13,310 nucleotides of DNA from CAYMUB01 sp964393545 (GCA_964393545.1 CAYMUB010000040.1:1-13310); one strand, 5' to 3'. Shown: positions 4,839 through 12,183, numbered from the stretch's first letter. Numbers and translations: made by a program. The notes: generated by a model not told the origin, from the letters alone.

Positions 4839-7067
4839 TTACGGGTTTACAAATTCTTTATACTTAATATTGTCTTTATCCGAAAGGTCGATATAGCAAC
4901 AATAACTTAGCAAGTACTCTACTATACATTCTGCTCCTTGATTCATATTTAAGCCTTTTTCTGTAATTCCATCATATATTGAATGGCGGTCCAAATTTAC
5001 TAAAGGACGCCGTAAGCTATTATCTCCATGAAACCAGGAAAAAGCTTTATAAGCCATCTGTTTGTAATAATTAATCCCGGTAGCAATATAGGCTGCATGA
5101 CAGGCTTGAACAGTACTACCAGCCTCGATTGGTTGTTCGTCAAATAAAGCCTTCTTCCCGCCCTTTGGCATCCAGCCCCAGCAGCCAATGAATCTGAAGC
5201 GGTTTGGCAAAATTTCAAAAGTGTTATCTATGATGAAATCCAACATCTCCAGAGCCAAATCACGGACATCTGTTTTATTAAAACTCTCGGCAGTTTTTAG
5301 CAGGGCAAATGGTATCCGGCAATTATCATAACGAAGACTACTTTCAATCCAATGCCATTCTGGATCACTATTCTTTTTGTACTCATCTTGGATAACCCTT
5401 AAGGCATGGTTTAAAAGTTTCTCTCTTTCTTTGGTATATTCTACCCACCCTGAATTTTTAAGGTGGCAAAGACCTAACAGTATAAAGGCGAGCGTCCTAA
5501 CATCATTAATCTCATGTATCTGAGGAAGCAACTTAACAAGCAAATTTTTTGCCTGCAACCGGATTGTGTCTGTTTGGCCAAAACGAAAAGCAAAAGAAAT
5601 CGCCCAAAAAGTTCTGCCAAACCATTGTCCTAAACCCGGATCTCCCACCATTTCACCTTTTTCATTGCTGTCACAGTAAATTTTTCCCATCTTCTCAGAC
5701 CTGACTAAATAATTTAAATAAATTTCTGTCAATTTTTTATCTTTGAAAGTTAATGCAACAATTAAAGCTCTGGCATTATCATCTGAGCTGTAGCCTTCCT
5801 TAAAATCAAGAGCATCACCTTTAGTATGCTCGATAATACCTACACCAGTAGTTAATTTGCGCAGATGGTCCAGTTTTGGCTCAGGAAATATTGTGGTCCT
5901 GGGGGATTGTTTAAGCAAGTTGTCAATTACTCTAATATGTCTGAATGCAGCCCGATCCCAAGTCATGGTTCTTCCCAAGTAGTAACATTTAATCCTCCTG
6001 TTTTTCATTTCTTTTGGGGATTGTAATCCATTTAGTATTGTCTCGGTAATGCTTTTTGAATCTTTGGGTTTAATAAAATACCCTCTTCTGCCTGCCAAAA
6101 GTTCCTTGGCGTATTTATAGGGCGTGGAGATGCAGAGAGCGCCTGAAGCAATAGCATACGCTAAAGATCCTGAAGCGATTTGTTCAAGATTTTCATAAGG
6201 GGTAATATAGAAATCACTGATCCGCAAATACTTTATCAAAGTCTCCAGGGAAACGTATCTGTTTATAAACCTGACATTCCGCCTAAGCCTAAGCTTTTTA
6301 ACCAGCCTTTTTAATTTGGTGCGGTATTTCTCCCCTTCATATTCCAAAACAACTGGATGTGTTTGTCCGATGATATAATAAACAAAATTTGGATAGTTTT
6401 TAACTACCTCTGGTAAAGCTTTTATAGCATACTCAATTCCTTTTCCTCTGCTAAGTAAATTAATACTGGACATAACTATTTTATCATCTACCCCCATCTC
6501 TTCCTTAATTTTATTTTTTCCAAAGAAAGGAAAATCAGGGGTTCCGTGAGTAATGCTGACTATTTTTTCAGCAGGAACACCGTAAATTTTCTGAAGGATG
6601 TCTGCTCCCGCTGGTAGCATCACCACAATCGCACTTGCTTTCTCGCTTAACATTTTAGTGATTTCTTTCATTTTGCTTGTAGGGTTTTCCAATATAGTGT
6701 GAAAGGTTATAATAAAAGGTTTCTGCAGTTTGTTGACAAAACGCACAATATACTCTCCGTTTTTGCCCCCGAAAATTCCAAATTCATGCTGGATTACAAC
6801 AATATCTATAATGCTTGGGTTTAAGTAATCTAAAACCTTCTCATAATCCTCCCATTTATTTTGCCTGATTCTCCTGCTTACTTCCCAAGGGTAGTTAAGT
6901 TTTTCTGAGATTGGATCATCGAGTGCGATGATTTCAACCAACCTGTGCGGATTTAGTTTGTTAATGCTGTTTGTTAAATCTTTAGTATAGGTAGCTATCC
7001 CGCAGTGTCTTGGCGGGTATGTTGAGATAAAAGCAATTTTTAGATTTAAAGGCGGTTGAGGTAACAT
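4839..7067 (-). CDS. GT4-family glycosyltransferase with C-terminal helical (toroid-like) domain
   Basis: The N-terminal half (about 1-390 of 742) is a GT-B fold retaining glycosyltransferase of family GT4. It opens with KIAFISTYPPRHCGIATYT, whose Gly-rich loop is typical, then shows QHEFGIFGG, LSRGKGIEYAI at the start of the nucleotide-sugar domain, and YENLEQIASGSLAYAIASG, the region holding the conserved donor-binding glutamate. The C-terminal part (about 400-742) begins with LDHLRKLTTGVGIIEH and EGYSSDDNARAL, then repeated Trp-rich helices ending in a Met/Asn/Gly-rich motif (GLNMNQGAECIVEYL). This resembles alpha/alpha-toroid carbohydrate-active domains; I infer sugar handling but cannot name a reaction. 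No signal peptide is present. The ATG at 7067 is preferred over the TTG at 7085, which overlaps the -10 box. Some stretches are clearly more GC-rich than the neighbours. Confidence 0.85.
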   Translation of the reverse strand: MLPQPPLNLKIAFISTYPPRHCGIATYTKDLTNSINKLNPHRLVEIIALDDPISEKLNYPWEVSRRIRQNKWEDYEKVLDYLNPSIIDIVVIQHEFGIFGGKNGEYIVRFVNKLQKPFIITFHTILENPTSKMKEITKMLSEKASAIVVMLPAGADILQKIYGVPAEKIVSITHGTPDFPFFGKNKIKEEMGVDDKIVMSSINLLSRGKGIEYAIKALPEVVKNYPNFVYYIIGQTHPVVLEYEGEKYRTKLKRLVKKLRLRRNVRFINRYVSLETLIKYLRISDFYITPYENLEQIASGSLAYAIASGALCISTPYKYAKELLAGRRGYFIKPKDSKSITETILNGLQSPKEMKNRRIKCYYLGRTMTWDRAAFRHIRVIDNLLKQSPRTTIFPEPKLDHLRKLTTGVGIIEHTKGDALDFKEGYSSDDNARALIVALTFKDKKLTEIYLNYLVRSEKMGKIYCDSNEKGEMVGDPGLGQWFGRTFWAISFAFRFGQTDTIRLQAKNLLVKLLPQIHEINDVRTLAFILLGLCHLKNSGWVEYTKEREKLLNHALRVIQDEYKKNSDPEWHWIESSLRYDNCRIPFALLKTAESFNKTDVRDLALEMLDFIIDNTFEILPNRFRFIGCWGWMPKGGKKALFDEQPIEAGSTVQACHAAYIATGINYYKQMAYKAFSWFHGDNSLRRPLVNLDRHSIYDGITEKGLNMNQGAECIVEYLLSYCCYIDLSDKDNIKYKEFVNP

Positions 7068-7075
7068 AATCTGAT

Positions 7076-7104
7076 AGTATAACAAAATTCCCTTTTTTGG
7101 TAAA
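7076..7104 (-). promoter_or_regulatory. Promoter of the GT4 gene
   Basis: On the minus strand: -35 TTTACC (7099-7104), a 17-bp spacer ending in TGT (7082-7084), and -10 TATACT (7076-7081), eight bases before the ATG at 7067. Its -35 overlaps the -10 of the opposing SDR promoter, so RNA polymerase probably cannot occupy both together. Confidence 0.6.
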
Positions 7105-7106
7105 AT
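7098..7106 (+). promoter_or_regulatory. Extended -10 promoter of the SDR gene
   Basis: TGG (7098-7100) plus TAAAAT (7101-7106) lies six bases before the GTG at 7113. A start site 6-7 bases after the -10 would fall on the start codon itself, predicting a leaderless mRNA. No convincing -35 is seen. Confidence 0.5.
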
Positions 7107-7112
7107 ATCTTT

Positions 7113-7859
7113 GTGGAAAAAGATTATTTAAATCAAGTTGTTTTAGTTTCCGGGGCAGGAGGAATAGGAAAAAGTATCTTGTTAGCTTTTGGACAAAAAG
7201 GGGCAAAAGTCGCATTTTTTGATAAAGACCCAAATCAACTTAGAGAAGCAAGAGATTTACTAAACAAACAAAAAATTCAAAATTTTGCCGCAGAATTAGA
7301 CATTACAGACGTAGATAAATTAGAATTTTTCTTAGCAGATGTTAAAAAAAAATTAGGTCCAGTTAATGTTTTAATCAACAATGTAGGGTTGGGTTTGGTC
7401 AAAAAATTTCTCCAAACACAACCGAATGATTTGGAGAGAGTATGGAAGACAAATTTTGCAGGGTCATTTTTCTTAACTCAAAAAATAGTTAAAGATATGA
7501 ACAAAGGGGGGAATATTATTTTTATCACCTCTATCCATGCTAAACATCCATCACTGGACCCAAGCTATGATTCTTCCAAAGCAGCGGTTAGTAGTCTTGT
7601 TGCAAATTTAAGTTTGGAATTGGCCAAAAGAGAAATTAGAGTAAATGCTATTGCACCAGGACATATTGATATAAAAACTCAAAATTTTCCAAGGGAGCAA
7701 GAAGATGTACCACTTTTTAAAAAGGCGGGACTGCCAGAAGATATAGCCAAGGCTTGTTTATTTTTAGCTGACAACAATCAGGCAAGGTACATTACCGGAG
7801 CAATACTGCCTGTAACAGGCGGATTACATATACCTATTGCCAGAAATATCGAGTTATAA
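7113..7859 (+). CDS. Short-chain dehydrogenase/reductase (classical SDR, probably NAD-dependent)
   Basis: The 248-residue classical SDR is a Rossmann-fold oxidoreductase acting on an alcohol or carbonyl substrate. The cofactor glycine motif is SGAGGIGK (13-20), with Ser in place of the usual Thr. D37 after the second beta strand (VAFFDKD) favours NAD(H) over NADP(H). NNVG is at 89-92. The catalytic tetrad is N114, S140, Y152 and K156 (YDSSK). The C-terminal substrate-binding part contains IRVNAIAPGHIDI and ITGAILPVTGG, standard for the family. It starts at GTG with no Shine-Dalgarno sequence and an extended -10 six bases upstream. It precedes atpC by 13 bases, and its TAA overlaps the atpC -10 box. 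The substrate is unknown, and the position inside an ATP synthase cluster gives no functional clue. Confidence 0.9.
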   Translation: MEKDYLNQVVLVSGAGGIGKSILLAFGQKGAKVAFFDKDPNQLREARDLLNKQKIQNFAAELDITDVDKLEFFLADVKKKLGPVNVLINNVGLGLVKKFLQTQPNDLERVWKTNFAGSFFLTQKIVKDMNKGGNIIFITSIHAKHPSLDPSYDSSKAAVSSLVANLSLELAKREIRVNAIAPGHIDIKTQNFPREQEDVPLFKKAGLPEDIAKACLFLADNNQARYITGAILPVTGGLHIPIARNIEL

Positions 7860-7860
7860 T
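7855..7860 (+). promoter_or_regulatory. -10 box of atpC
   Basis: A perfect TATAAT overlaps the SDR stop codon (TAA 7857-7859) and ends 12 bases before the atpC ATG. TTGCCA at 7837-7842 resembles a -35 but is only 12 bp away, too close. An own promoter would be needed because atpC is cut off from atpD by minus-strand genes, though SDR read-through is also possible. Confidence 0.45.
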
Positions 7861-7872
7861 ATAGTCCAATTT

Positions 7873-8283
7873 ATGGGTCAGTTGCATTTAAAAGTAGTTA
7901 CTCCGGAAAAATTATTGGTAGATGAAGAAGTAAATCAAGTAAATGTTGCAACAGATATGGGTCAATTGGGTATACTTCCCCACCATGCAAATTTAATGGC
8001 TAAACTTACTCCCGGGGAATTAATTATCAAAAGAAATGGTAAAGATGAATCTTTAGCAATCGGGGATGGGTTTTTACAAGTAACTGATAATACCTTAACT
8101 ATTATGACTGATTTAGCAGCATATGAAAAAGATATAGATGAAAAAGCAGTAGAAGAGGCTAAAAAAAGAGCTGAACAGGCTTTAGAACAAACTTTATCTT
8201 CAGAAGAATATGCGGAAACTTTAGCTGCTTTAGAAAAATCCTTAGCTCAGTTAAGGATTAAAAGAAGACATAGAATTAGGTAA
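7873..8283 (+). CDS. atpC: ATP synthase F1 epsilon subunit
   Basis: Epsilon sits on the central stalk of F1, couples gamma to the c-ring and can inhibit ATP hydrolysis. The product has 136 residues, usual for the family. The N-terminal beta-sandwich domain (about 1-85) reads LHLKVVTPEKLLVDEEV, GQLGILPHHANLMAKLTPGEL and GDGFLQVTDNTLTIMTD, closely matching the family patterns (GxxGILPxHxPL, GGFxxV). The C-terminal helical hairpin (about 90-136) is Glu/Lys/Ala-rich. The ATG at 7873 is chosen because the protein aligns from MGQLHLKVVTP; a longer upstream reading would run back into the SDR gene. Normally it directly follows atpD; here about 6.4 kb and nine genes lie between. Confidence 0.95.
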   Translation: MGQLHLKVVTPEKLLVDEEVNQVNVATDMGQLGILPHHANLMAKLTPGELIIKRNGKDESLAIGDGFLQVTDNTLTIMTDLAAYEKDIDEKAVEEAKKRAEQALEQTLSSEEYAETLAALEKSLAQLRIKRRHRIR

Positions 8284-8304
8284 ATATTATATATATCTAT
8301 ATTT

Positions 8305-8493
8305 GTGAGATTGACTAAAGCCAAGGCAAGAGTTCTTTCTATTATTTCTGCTGACATTGCCCAGGTATTTTTTGCAGCATTCGTAGGAGCGATAGCTTTA
8401 CCAATTGACTCGGATAAGGTATTGATAGTAATATTATATTTGTTACTTTCAGGGTTATTTTGGTCGTTTGCGGTGATATTTGGAGAAAGGTAA
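8305..8493 (+). CDS. Small two-helix membrane protein downstream of atpC
   Basis: The 62-residue product begins with a basic segment (RLTKAKAR) followed by two hydrophobic helices at about 18-35 and 38-59, separated by a short PIDSDK turn. It ends in GER. The basic N-terminus suggests both termini face the cytoplasm. It starts at GTG, 21 bases after atpC; no ATG exists in frame. AT-rich DNA with TATATA at 8290-8295 precedes it and there is no Shine-Dalgarno site, so a near-leaderless start is possible. I do not recognise a family. Position and topology are reminiscent of the small AtpI/AtpZ-type accessory proteins of ATP synthase operons, but sequence support for that is weak. Confidence 0.55.
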   Translation: MRLTKAKARVLSIISADIAQVFFAAFVGAIALPIDSDKVLIVILYLLLSGLFWSFAVIFGER

Positions 8494-8496
8494 AAT

Positions 8497-8613
8497 ATGA
8501 ATGAGCTTAATTCCACAAATTTGCTACTTATTGCTTTGACAGGAAGTTTAATTGCAGTTGCTTTTGGGCTTATTTATTTTGGCTCCAGTAAACGAGAAGG
8601 TAGAAAGCATTAG
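8497..8613 (+). CDS. Single-pass 38-residue membrane microprotein
   Basis: The ATG at 8497 opens a 38-residue frame: a polar N-terminus (MNELNSTN), one hydrophobic helix at about 9-28 (LLLIALTGSLIAVAFGLIYF), and a basic tail GSSKREGRKH. The positive-inside rule predicts an outside N-terminus and cytoplasmic C-terminus. A GGAGAAAGG stretch at the end of the preceding gene ends six bases before the ATG and makes a good ribosome binding site. The start is three bases after the previous stop, so the two tiny membrane proteins probably form one unit, possibly with atpC. No family is recognised. It could be a chance frame, but the helix, basic tail and ribosome binding site together argue for a real gene. 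Confidence 0.5.
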   Translation: MNELNSTNLLLIALTGSLIAVAFGLIYFGSSKREGRKH

Positions 8614-8627
8614 TATTTAGGTAAGAC

Positions 8628-8636
8628 TGTTATACA
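8628..8636 (+). promoter_or_regulatory. Extended -10 promoter of the GT2 operon
   Basis: TGT (8628-8630) plus TATACA (8631-8636), with an overlapping TACAAT at 8633-8638, lies 9-11 bases before the ATG at 8648. No -35 or Shine-Dalgarno site is seen. The predicted transcript starts 2-5 bases before the start codon. Confidence 0.5.
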
Positions 8637-8647
8637 ATTACTCTTAC

Positions 8648-9535
8648 ATGGCAACTAACACTCCTGATCTTTCAATAATTATTCTCAACTATAATGTTAA
8701 GGAACTTTTAATAAATTGTCTGGACTCTATTTTTAAAAACAAAACAAATAAAGATAAGTGGCAGATAATTGTGGTGGATAATGCATCAATAGATGGATCA
8801 ATAGAAGAGGTCAGAAAAAAAAGATATAAAGATATTGAGTTACTGGAAAATAAAGAGAACCTGGGGTTTGCAGCTGGGAACAATGCTGGAGCCAAAATTG
8901 CTAAAGCCCCGGTAATTTTATTCTTAAATCCAGATACTGTTATAGTGGGTCAAGCAATTCAAAAAACATATGAGTACTTAATGGGTAATCCAGATATAGG
9001 AGCAATAACTTGCAGGGTTGAACTACCTGATGGTAAGTTAGACTACTCTTGTCATAGAGGCTTTCCTACTCCCTGGAACTCTTTAATGTATTTTTCAGGT
9101 CTTGCTAAATTATTCCCCAATTCCCCTATTTTTTCAGGATATACTGCTTCTTATTTAGATATAAAGAAAACACATGAAATAGATTGTTGCACCGGTGCAT
9201 TTATGATGGTTAGAAAAATAGCTGGAGAACAAGTTGGTTTTTGGGATAAGACTTACTTTTGGAATGGTGAGGATATTGAGTTTTGTTATTCTTTAAAGGA
9301 AAAGGGTTGGAAGATTTATTTTTATCCTGATGAAAAGATTATCCACTTCAAAGGCTCATCTGCCAAAGTAAATAAAGAGACCAGACTGATGACAGCAAAA
9401 CATGGTGTGTCAGCTATGAGGATTTTTTATAAAAAACATTACTACAATAAATATCCACCCATTTTTAGGGATTTAGTTTTAGCAGGAATAAAATTATTAG
9501 AGCATTACAGAAAGGCTAAGATATGGCTGAGCTAA
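8648..9535 (+). CDS. GT2 glycosyltransferase, rhamnosyltransferase-like
   Basis: The 295-residue inverting GT-A glycosyltransferase is of the WbbL/COG1216 type, moving a sugar from a nucleotide donor to a growing surface glycan at the inner face of the membrane. Motifs in order: LSIIILNYN (8-16), VVDNASIDGS (42-51) for nucleotide binding, ENLGFAAGNNAG (70-81), the metal-binding DxD-equivalent LNPD (93-96), CTGAFMMVRK (181-190), and the catalytic-base region WNGEDIEF (E208/D209). A basic, aromatic C-terminus (about 255-295) may associate with the membrane. It has no signal peptide. It is first in an operon of three GT2 genes, and its last 13 bases overlap the next gene. Donor and acceptor cannot be read from sequence. 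Confidence 0.9.
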   Translation: MATNTPDLSIIILNYNVKELLINCLDSIFKNKTNKDKWQIIVVDNASIDGSIEEVRKKRYKDIELLENKENLGFAAGNNAGAKIAKAPVILFLNPDTVIVGQAIQKTYEYLMGNPDIGAITCRVELPDGKLDYSCHRGFPTPWNSLMYFSGLAKLFPNSPIFSGYTASYLDIKKTHEIDCCTGAFMMVRKIAGEQVGFWDKTYFWNGEDIEFCYSLKEKGWKIYFYPDEKIIHFKGSSAKVNKETRLMTAKHGVSAMRIFYKKHYYNKYPPIFRDLVLAGIKLLEHYRKAKIWLS

Positions 9536-10428
9536 ATTTATCAGTTATTATTTTAAGCTTTAATACTAGAGATATTACTCTCAGGTGTTTGGCTAAATTA
9601 AAAATAGCCAAAGCCTTTTGTGAGAAAAAACTGAATAACAAAATTAAAATAATAGTAATAGATAATGCTTCCTCTGATGGATCAGCAGACAGCATTAAGT
9701 CAGATTATCCTTGGGCTAAGTTGATTACTCAAAAAGAAAACACAGGCTTTTCCAAAGGTTGTAATATCGGGATGAAAGAAAGTAAAGGTACATTTTTGCT
9801 TCTACTTAATTCTGATGTTTATTTGGAGGAAGAATCTTTATACAAAGCCTTAGCCTATTTTAGAGTGAATATGAATTGTGATGTTTTGGGCGTCAGATTA
9901 AACTATAGTGATGAAAGATTGCAACCAAGTGCTGGGAATTTACCTACACCGATAAATTTAATTTTCTGGATTTTTGGATTGAGTTTATTCCCTTTTATTT
10001 CTCATTTCCATCCGAAAAATAAAGCTTTTTTTATTAAAGCCCATCAGGTGGGTTGGGTAATGGGAGCTTTTTTAATGTTGAAAAGAAAAGTATACGAAAC
10101 TACTTCAGGTTTTGATGAGAATTTATTTATGCATATGGAGGAAATTGAATGGTGCAAAAGAATAAAAGATCAGGGTTATAAAATCTGGTATGTGCCACAA
10201 GTTGAAGTAGTTCATCTACATGGAGCTTCTACTAACTTTGATTTAAGCGCTTCATTTTTAAATGAACTTAAAGGGATTAAGTATTACTTAAAAAAACACT
10301 ATAACCTTTTCTATCCTTTAGCTAAATTGTTTTTAACAGTTGGATTAATCTTAAGAATAGTTGCTTTTTCTATTTTGGGAAAAACACAGAGAGCCGGAGT
10401 TTATTTGAAGGGACTGGCAGTAATATGA
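9523..10428 (+). CDS. GT2 glycosyltransferase, second of the operon
   Basis: This 301-residue family 2 enzyme has the same architecture as its upstream neighbour, suggesting they act in sequence on one glycan. It shows LSVIILSFN (6-14), VIDNASSDGS (45-54), ENTGFSKGCNIG (72-83), LLNSD (94-98, metal site), VMGAFLMLKR (179-188) and HMEEIEW (204-210, catalytic acid residues). The C-terminal 265-285 stretch is hydrophobic and could be a membrane helix or amphipathic anchor. The ATG lies inside the end of the preceding gene (13-base overlap), with GAAAGG seven bases upstream as ribosome binding site. The gene ends in an ATGA overlap with the next one. Divergence from its neighbour outside the motifs argues against a recent duplication. 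Confidence 0.9.
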   Translation: MAELNLSVIILSFNTRDITLRCLAKLKIAKAFCEKKLNNKIKIIVIDNASSDGSADSIKSDYPWAKLITQKENTGFSKGCNIGMKESKGTFLLLLNSDVYLEEESLYKALAYFRVNMNCDVLGVRLNYSDERLQPSAGNLPTPINLIFWIFGLSLFPFISHFHPKNKAFFIKAHQVGWVMGAFLMLKRKVYETTSGFDENLFMHMEEIEWCKRIKDQGYKIWYVPQVEVVHLHGASTNFDLSASFLNELKGIKYYLKKHYNLFYPLAKLFLTVGLILRIVAFSILGKTQRAGVYLKGLAVI

Positions 10429-12182
10429 AAGTAGCCATAATTACTGTCAACTATAATGGGAAAAAAGACACCATAGAGTTGTTAGAGTCGTTTACCAAAC
10501 TACCAACTACCAACTACCAACTACTTACTATTGTTGTTGATAATGCCTCTGAAGATGGATCTGTTTCTTCAATAAAAAAACAGTTTCCTGATGTTGATAT
10601 CATACAAACTGGCGAGAATCTAGGATTTTCAGGTGGATATAACAAGGGTATAGAATATGCGGCAGTTTGGGGAGCAGATTATTCTTTGATCATAAATAAC
10701 GATTGCATAATAAAAGATGATAATTTAATAGAAGAGCTAATAAAAACTGCGCAGTCTGAAGATAATATTGGCTTAGTATCTCCTAAAATTTATTTTGCAA
10801 AGGGCTTTGAATTTCATAAGAATAAATACAAAAACGAGGATTTAGGCAAAGTGATTTGGTATGCAGGTGGCAAATTTGACTGGGATAATATTGGTTCAAT
10901 TCATAGAGGATTGGATGAAGTAGATGCAGGACAATATGATTTTGTCGAGCAATCAGAAATTTTTTCCGGGGCCTGCGTATTAATTAAAAAAGAAGTTTTT
11001 GAAAAAGTAGGTTTACTTGATGAAAGCTATTTCTTATATTTTGAAGACAGTGATTTTGCCAGAAAAAGTTTAGATCAAGGATTTAAAATCTACTATAACG
11101 GCAAGTCTTCCATTTACCATAAAGTTTCTCAATCAACAGGAGTAGGTTCTTCCTTAACTGATTATTATCACACCAGAAATAGATTAATCTTTGGTATGAA
11201 ATATGGAAAAGGAAGAACCAAGTTTGCCCTGTTAAGAGAAGCCTTAAAATTATTACTTTTGGGTAGACCTGCTCAAAAGATGGGAGTGCGGGACTTTCTA
11301 TTTTGTAAAAAAAGACGGTTAAAAAGCCCTACTAATATTGAATATCCAATCAAACTTTCTATTGGAATTGTTAATTACAATACTGCTGATTTAACTAAAA
11401 AATTAGTAGAAAGTATTTTTAAAAAGGATTCAGGTTTTGATCCAAATATTATGGAAATAATTGTTTTAGATAATGGTTTGATTGATCCTGCAAAAGATCA
11501 TATCAAAGAGTATTTGCCAAAAATTAAGTACTTAAGAAATGAGGAAAATCAGGGATTTACCAAAGGATATAATAAGACAATTAGATATTCTTTAGGAGAA
11601 TATTATCTAATGCTTAATTCTGATATAGAAGTTTTGGCAGGAGGAATCAAGGAATTAATTAAATGGGCTGATTATTATCGGGGACAGGCTGTTTTAGGAG
11701 GGAAATTAGTTTTTCCAGATGGAAGCAGTCAGGACAGTGCTTTTCATCTCCCTACTATAACAGGCGCTTTTAAAGAATATTTCTTAAAACAAGCTGGTGC
11801 TTATTTTATGTTCCAGCCTGCTTCAGAAAAACCATCTAAGGTGGAAGGAATGGTAATGGCTTGTTTGCTGATTCCTAAAAAGATTTTAAATAAAATTGGA
11901 CTGTTGGATGAAGGAACTTTTATCTTTTTTGAAGATATTGAATATGCCAGAAGATTGAAACAAAACAATATTCCTCTCAACTTTGTCCCCACTGCTAAAT
12001 TTATTCATCATCATGGAGCATCAACTAAAAAAATTGGTACAGAAAAAGCGTATGAGTTATTAACTCACGGTGCTAAACATTATCATGGAAAATTCTACTA
12101 TTTTCTGTTATCTTTAGTTTTGAAAGTAGGCCAAAAATTGGGTAGAGTTCAAACACCAATTTCCCGGTGGACAAAGAATTAA
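10425..12182 (+). CDS. Tandem-domain GT2 glycosyltransferase
   Basis: The 585-residue protein holds two complete GT2 domains. Domain 1 (about 1-300) has AIITVNYNG, VVDNASEDGS (37-46), ENLGFSGGYNKG (64-75), INND (90-93), SGACVLIKKE (181-190) and YFEDSDF (205-211). Domain 2 (about 308-570) has LSIGIVNYNT, VLDNGLID (347-354), ENQGFTKGYNKT, LNSD (397-400), MACLLIPKK and FFEDIEY (501-507). In domain 2 the usual DNASxDGS is altered to DNGLIDP, so its donor preference may differ. Two domains suggest alternating or consecutive sugar additions by one polypeptide. The start overlaps the previous stop as ATGA; GAAGGGA lies 11 bases upstream. Codons 26-34 are built from a 7-bp tandem repeat. The next gene begins one base after its stop. 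Confidence 0.9.
   Translation: MKVAIITVNYNGKKDTIELLESFTKLPTTNYQLLTIVVDNASEDGSVSSIKKQFPDVDIIQTGENLGFSGGYNKGIEYAAVWGADYSLIINNDCIIKDDNLIEELIKTAQSEDNIGLVSPKIYFAKGFEFHKNKYKNEDLGKVIWYAGGKFDWDNIGSIHRGLDEVDAGQYDFVEQSEIFSGACVLIKKEVFEKVGLLDESYFLYFEDSDFARKSLDQGFKIYYNGKSSIYHKVSQSTGVGSSLTDYYHTRNRLIFGMKYGKGRTKFALLREALKLLLLGRPAQKMGVRDFLFCKKRRLKSPTNIEYPIKLSIGIVNYNTADLTKKLVESIFKKDSGFDPNIMEIIVLDNGLIDPAKDHIKEYLPKIKYLRNEENQGFTKGYNKTIRYSLGEYYLMLNSDIEVLAGGIKELIKWADYYRGQAVLGGKLVFPDGSSQDSAFHLPTITGAFKEYFLKQAGAYFMFQPASEKPSKVEGMVMACLLIPKKILNKIGLLDEGTFIFFEDIEYARRLKQNNIPLNFVPTAKFIHHHGASTKKIGTEKAYELLTHGAKHYHGKFYYFLLSLVLKVGQKLGRVQTPISRWTKN
10500..10524 (+). repeat. CTACCAA heptamer tandem repeat inside the tandem GT2 gene
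   Basis: Three exact CTACCAA units (10500-10506, 10507-10513, 10514-10520) are followed by a partial CTAC (10521-10524). A near-unit TTACCAA precedes at 10492-10498. It encodes residues 26-34 (LPTTNYQLL) in the loop before the second beta strand, where length variation is tolerated. Because seven is not a multiple of three, gain or loss of one unit would shift the frame. Confidence 0.85.
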
Positions 12183-12183
12183 A

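Noticed and set aside
7068..7085. Longer GT4 reading starting at TTG 7085
   Set aside because: The extra six codons cover the TATACT -10 box, and the conserved GT-B strand begins shortly after the ATG at 7067.
7837..7872. Upstream extension of atpC into the end of the SDR gene
   Set aside because: The F1 epsilon protein begins at MGQLHLKVVTP; the extension overlaps the SDR stop and the TATAAT box.
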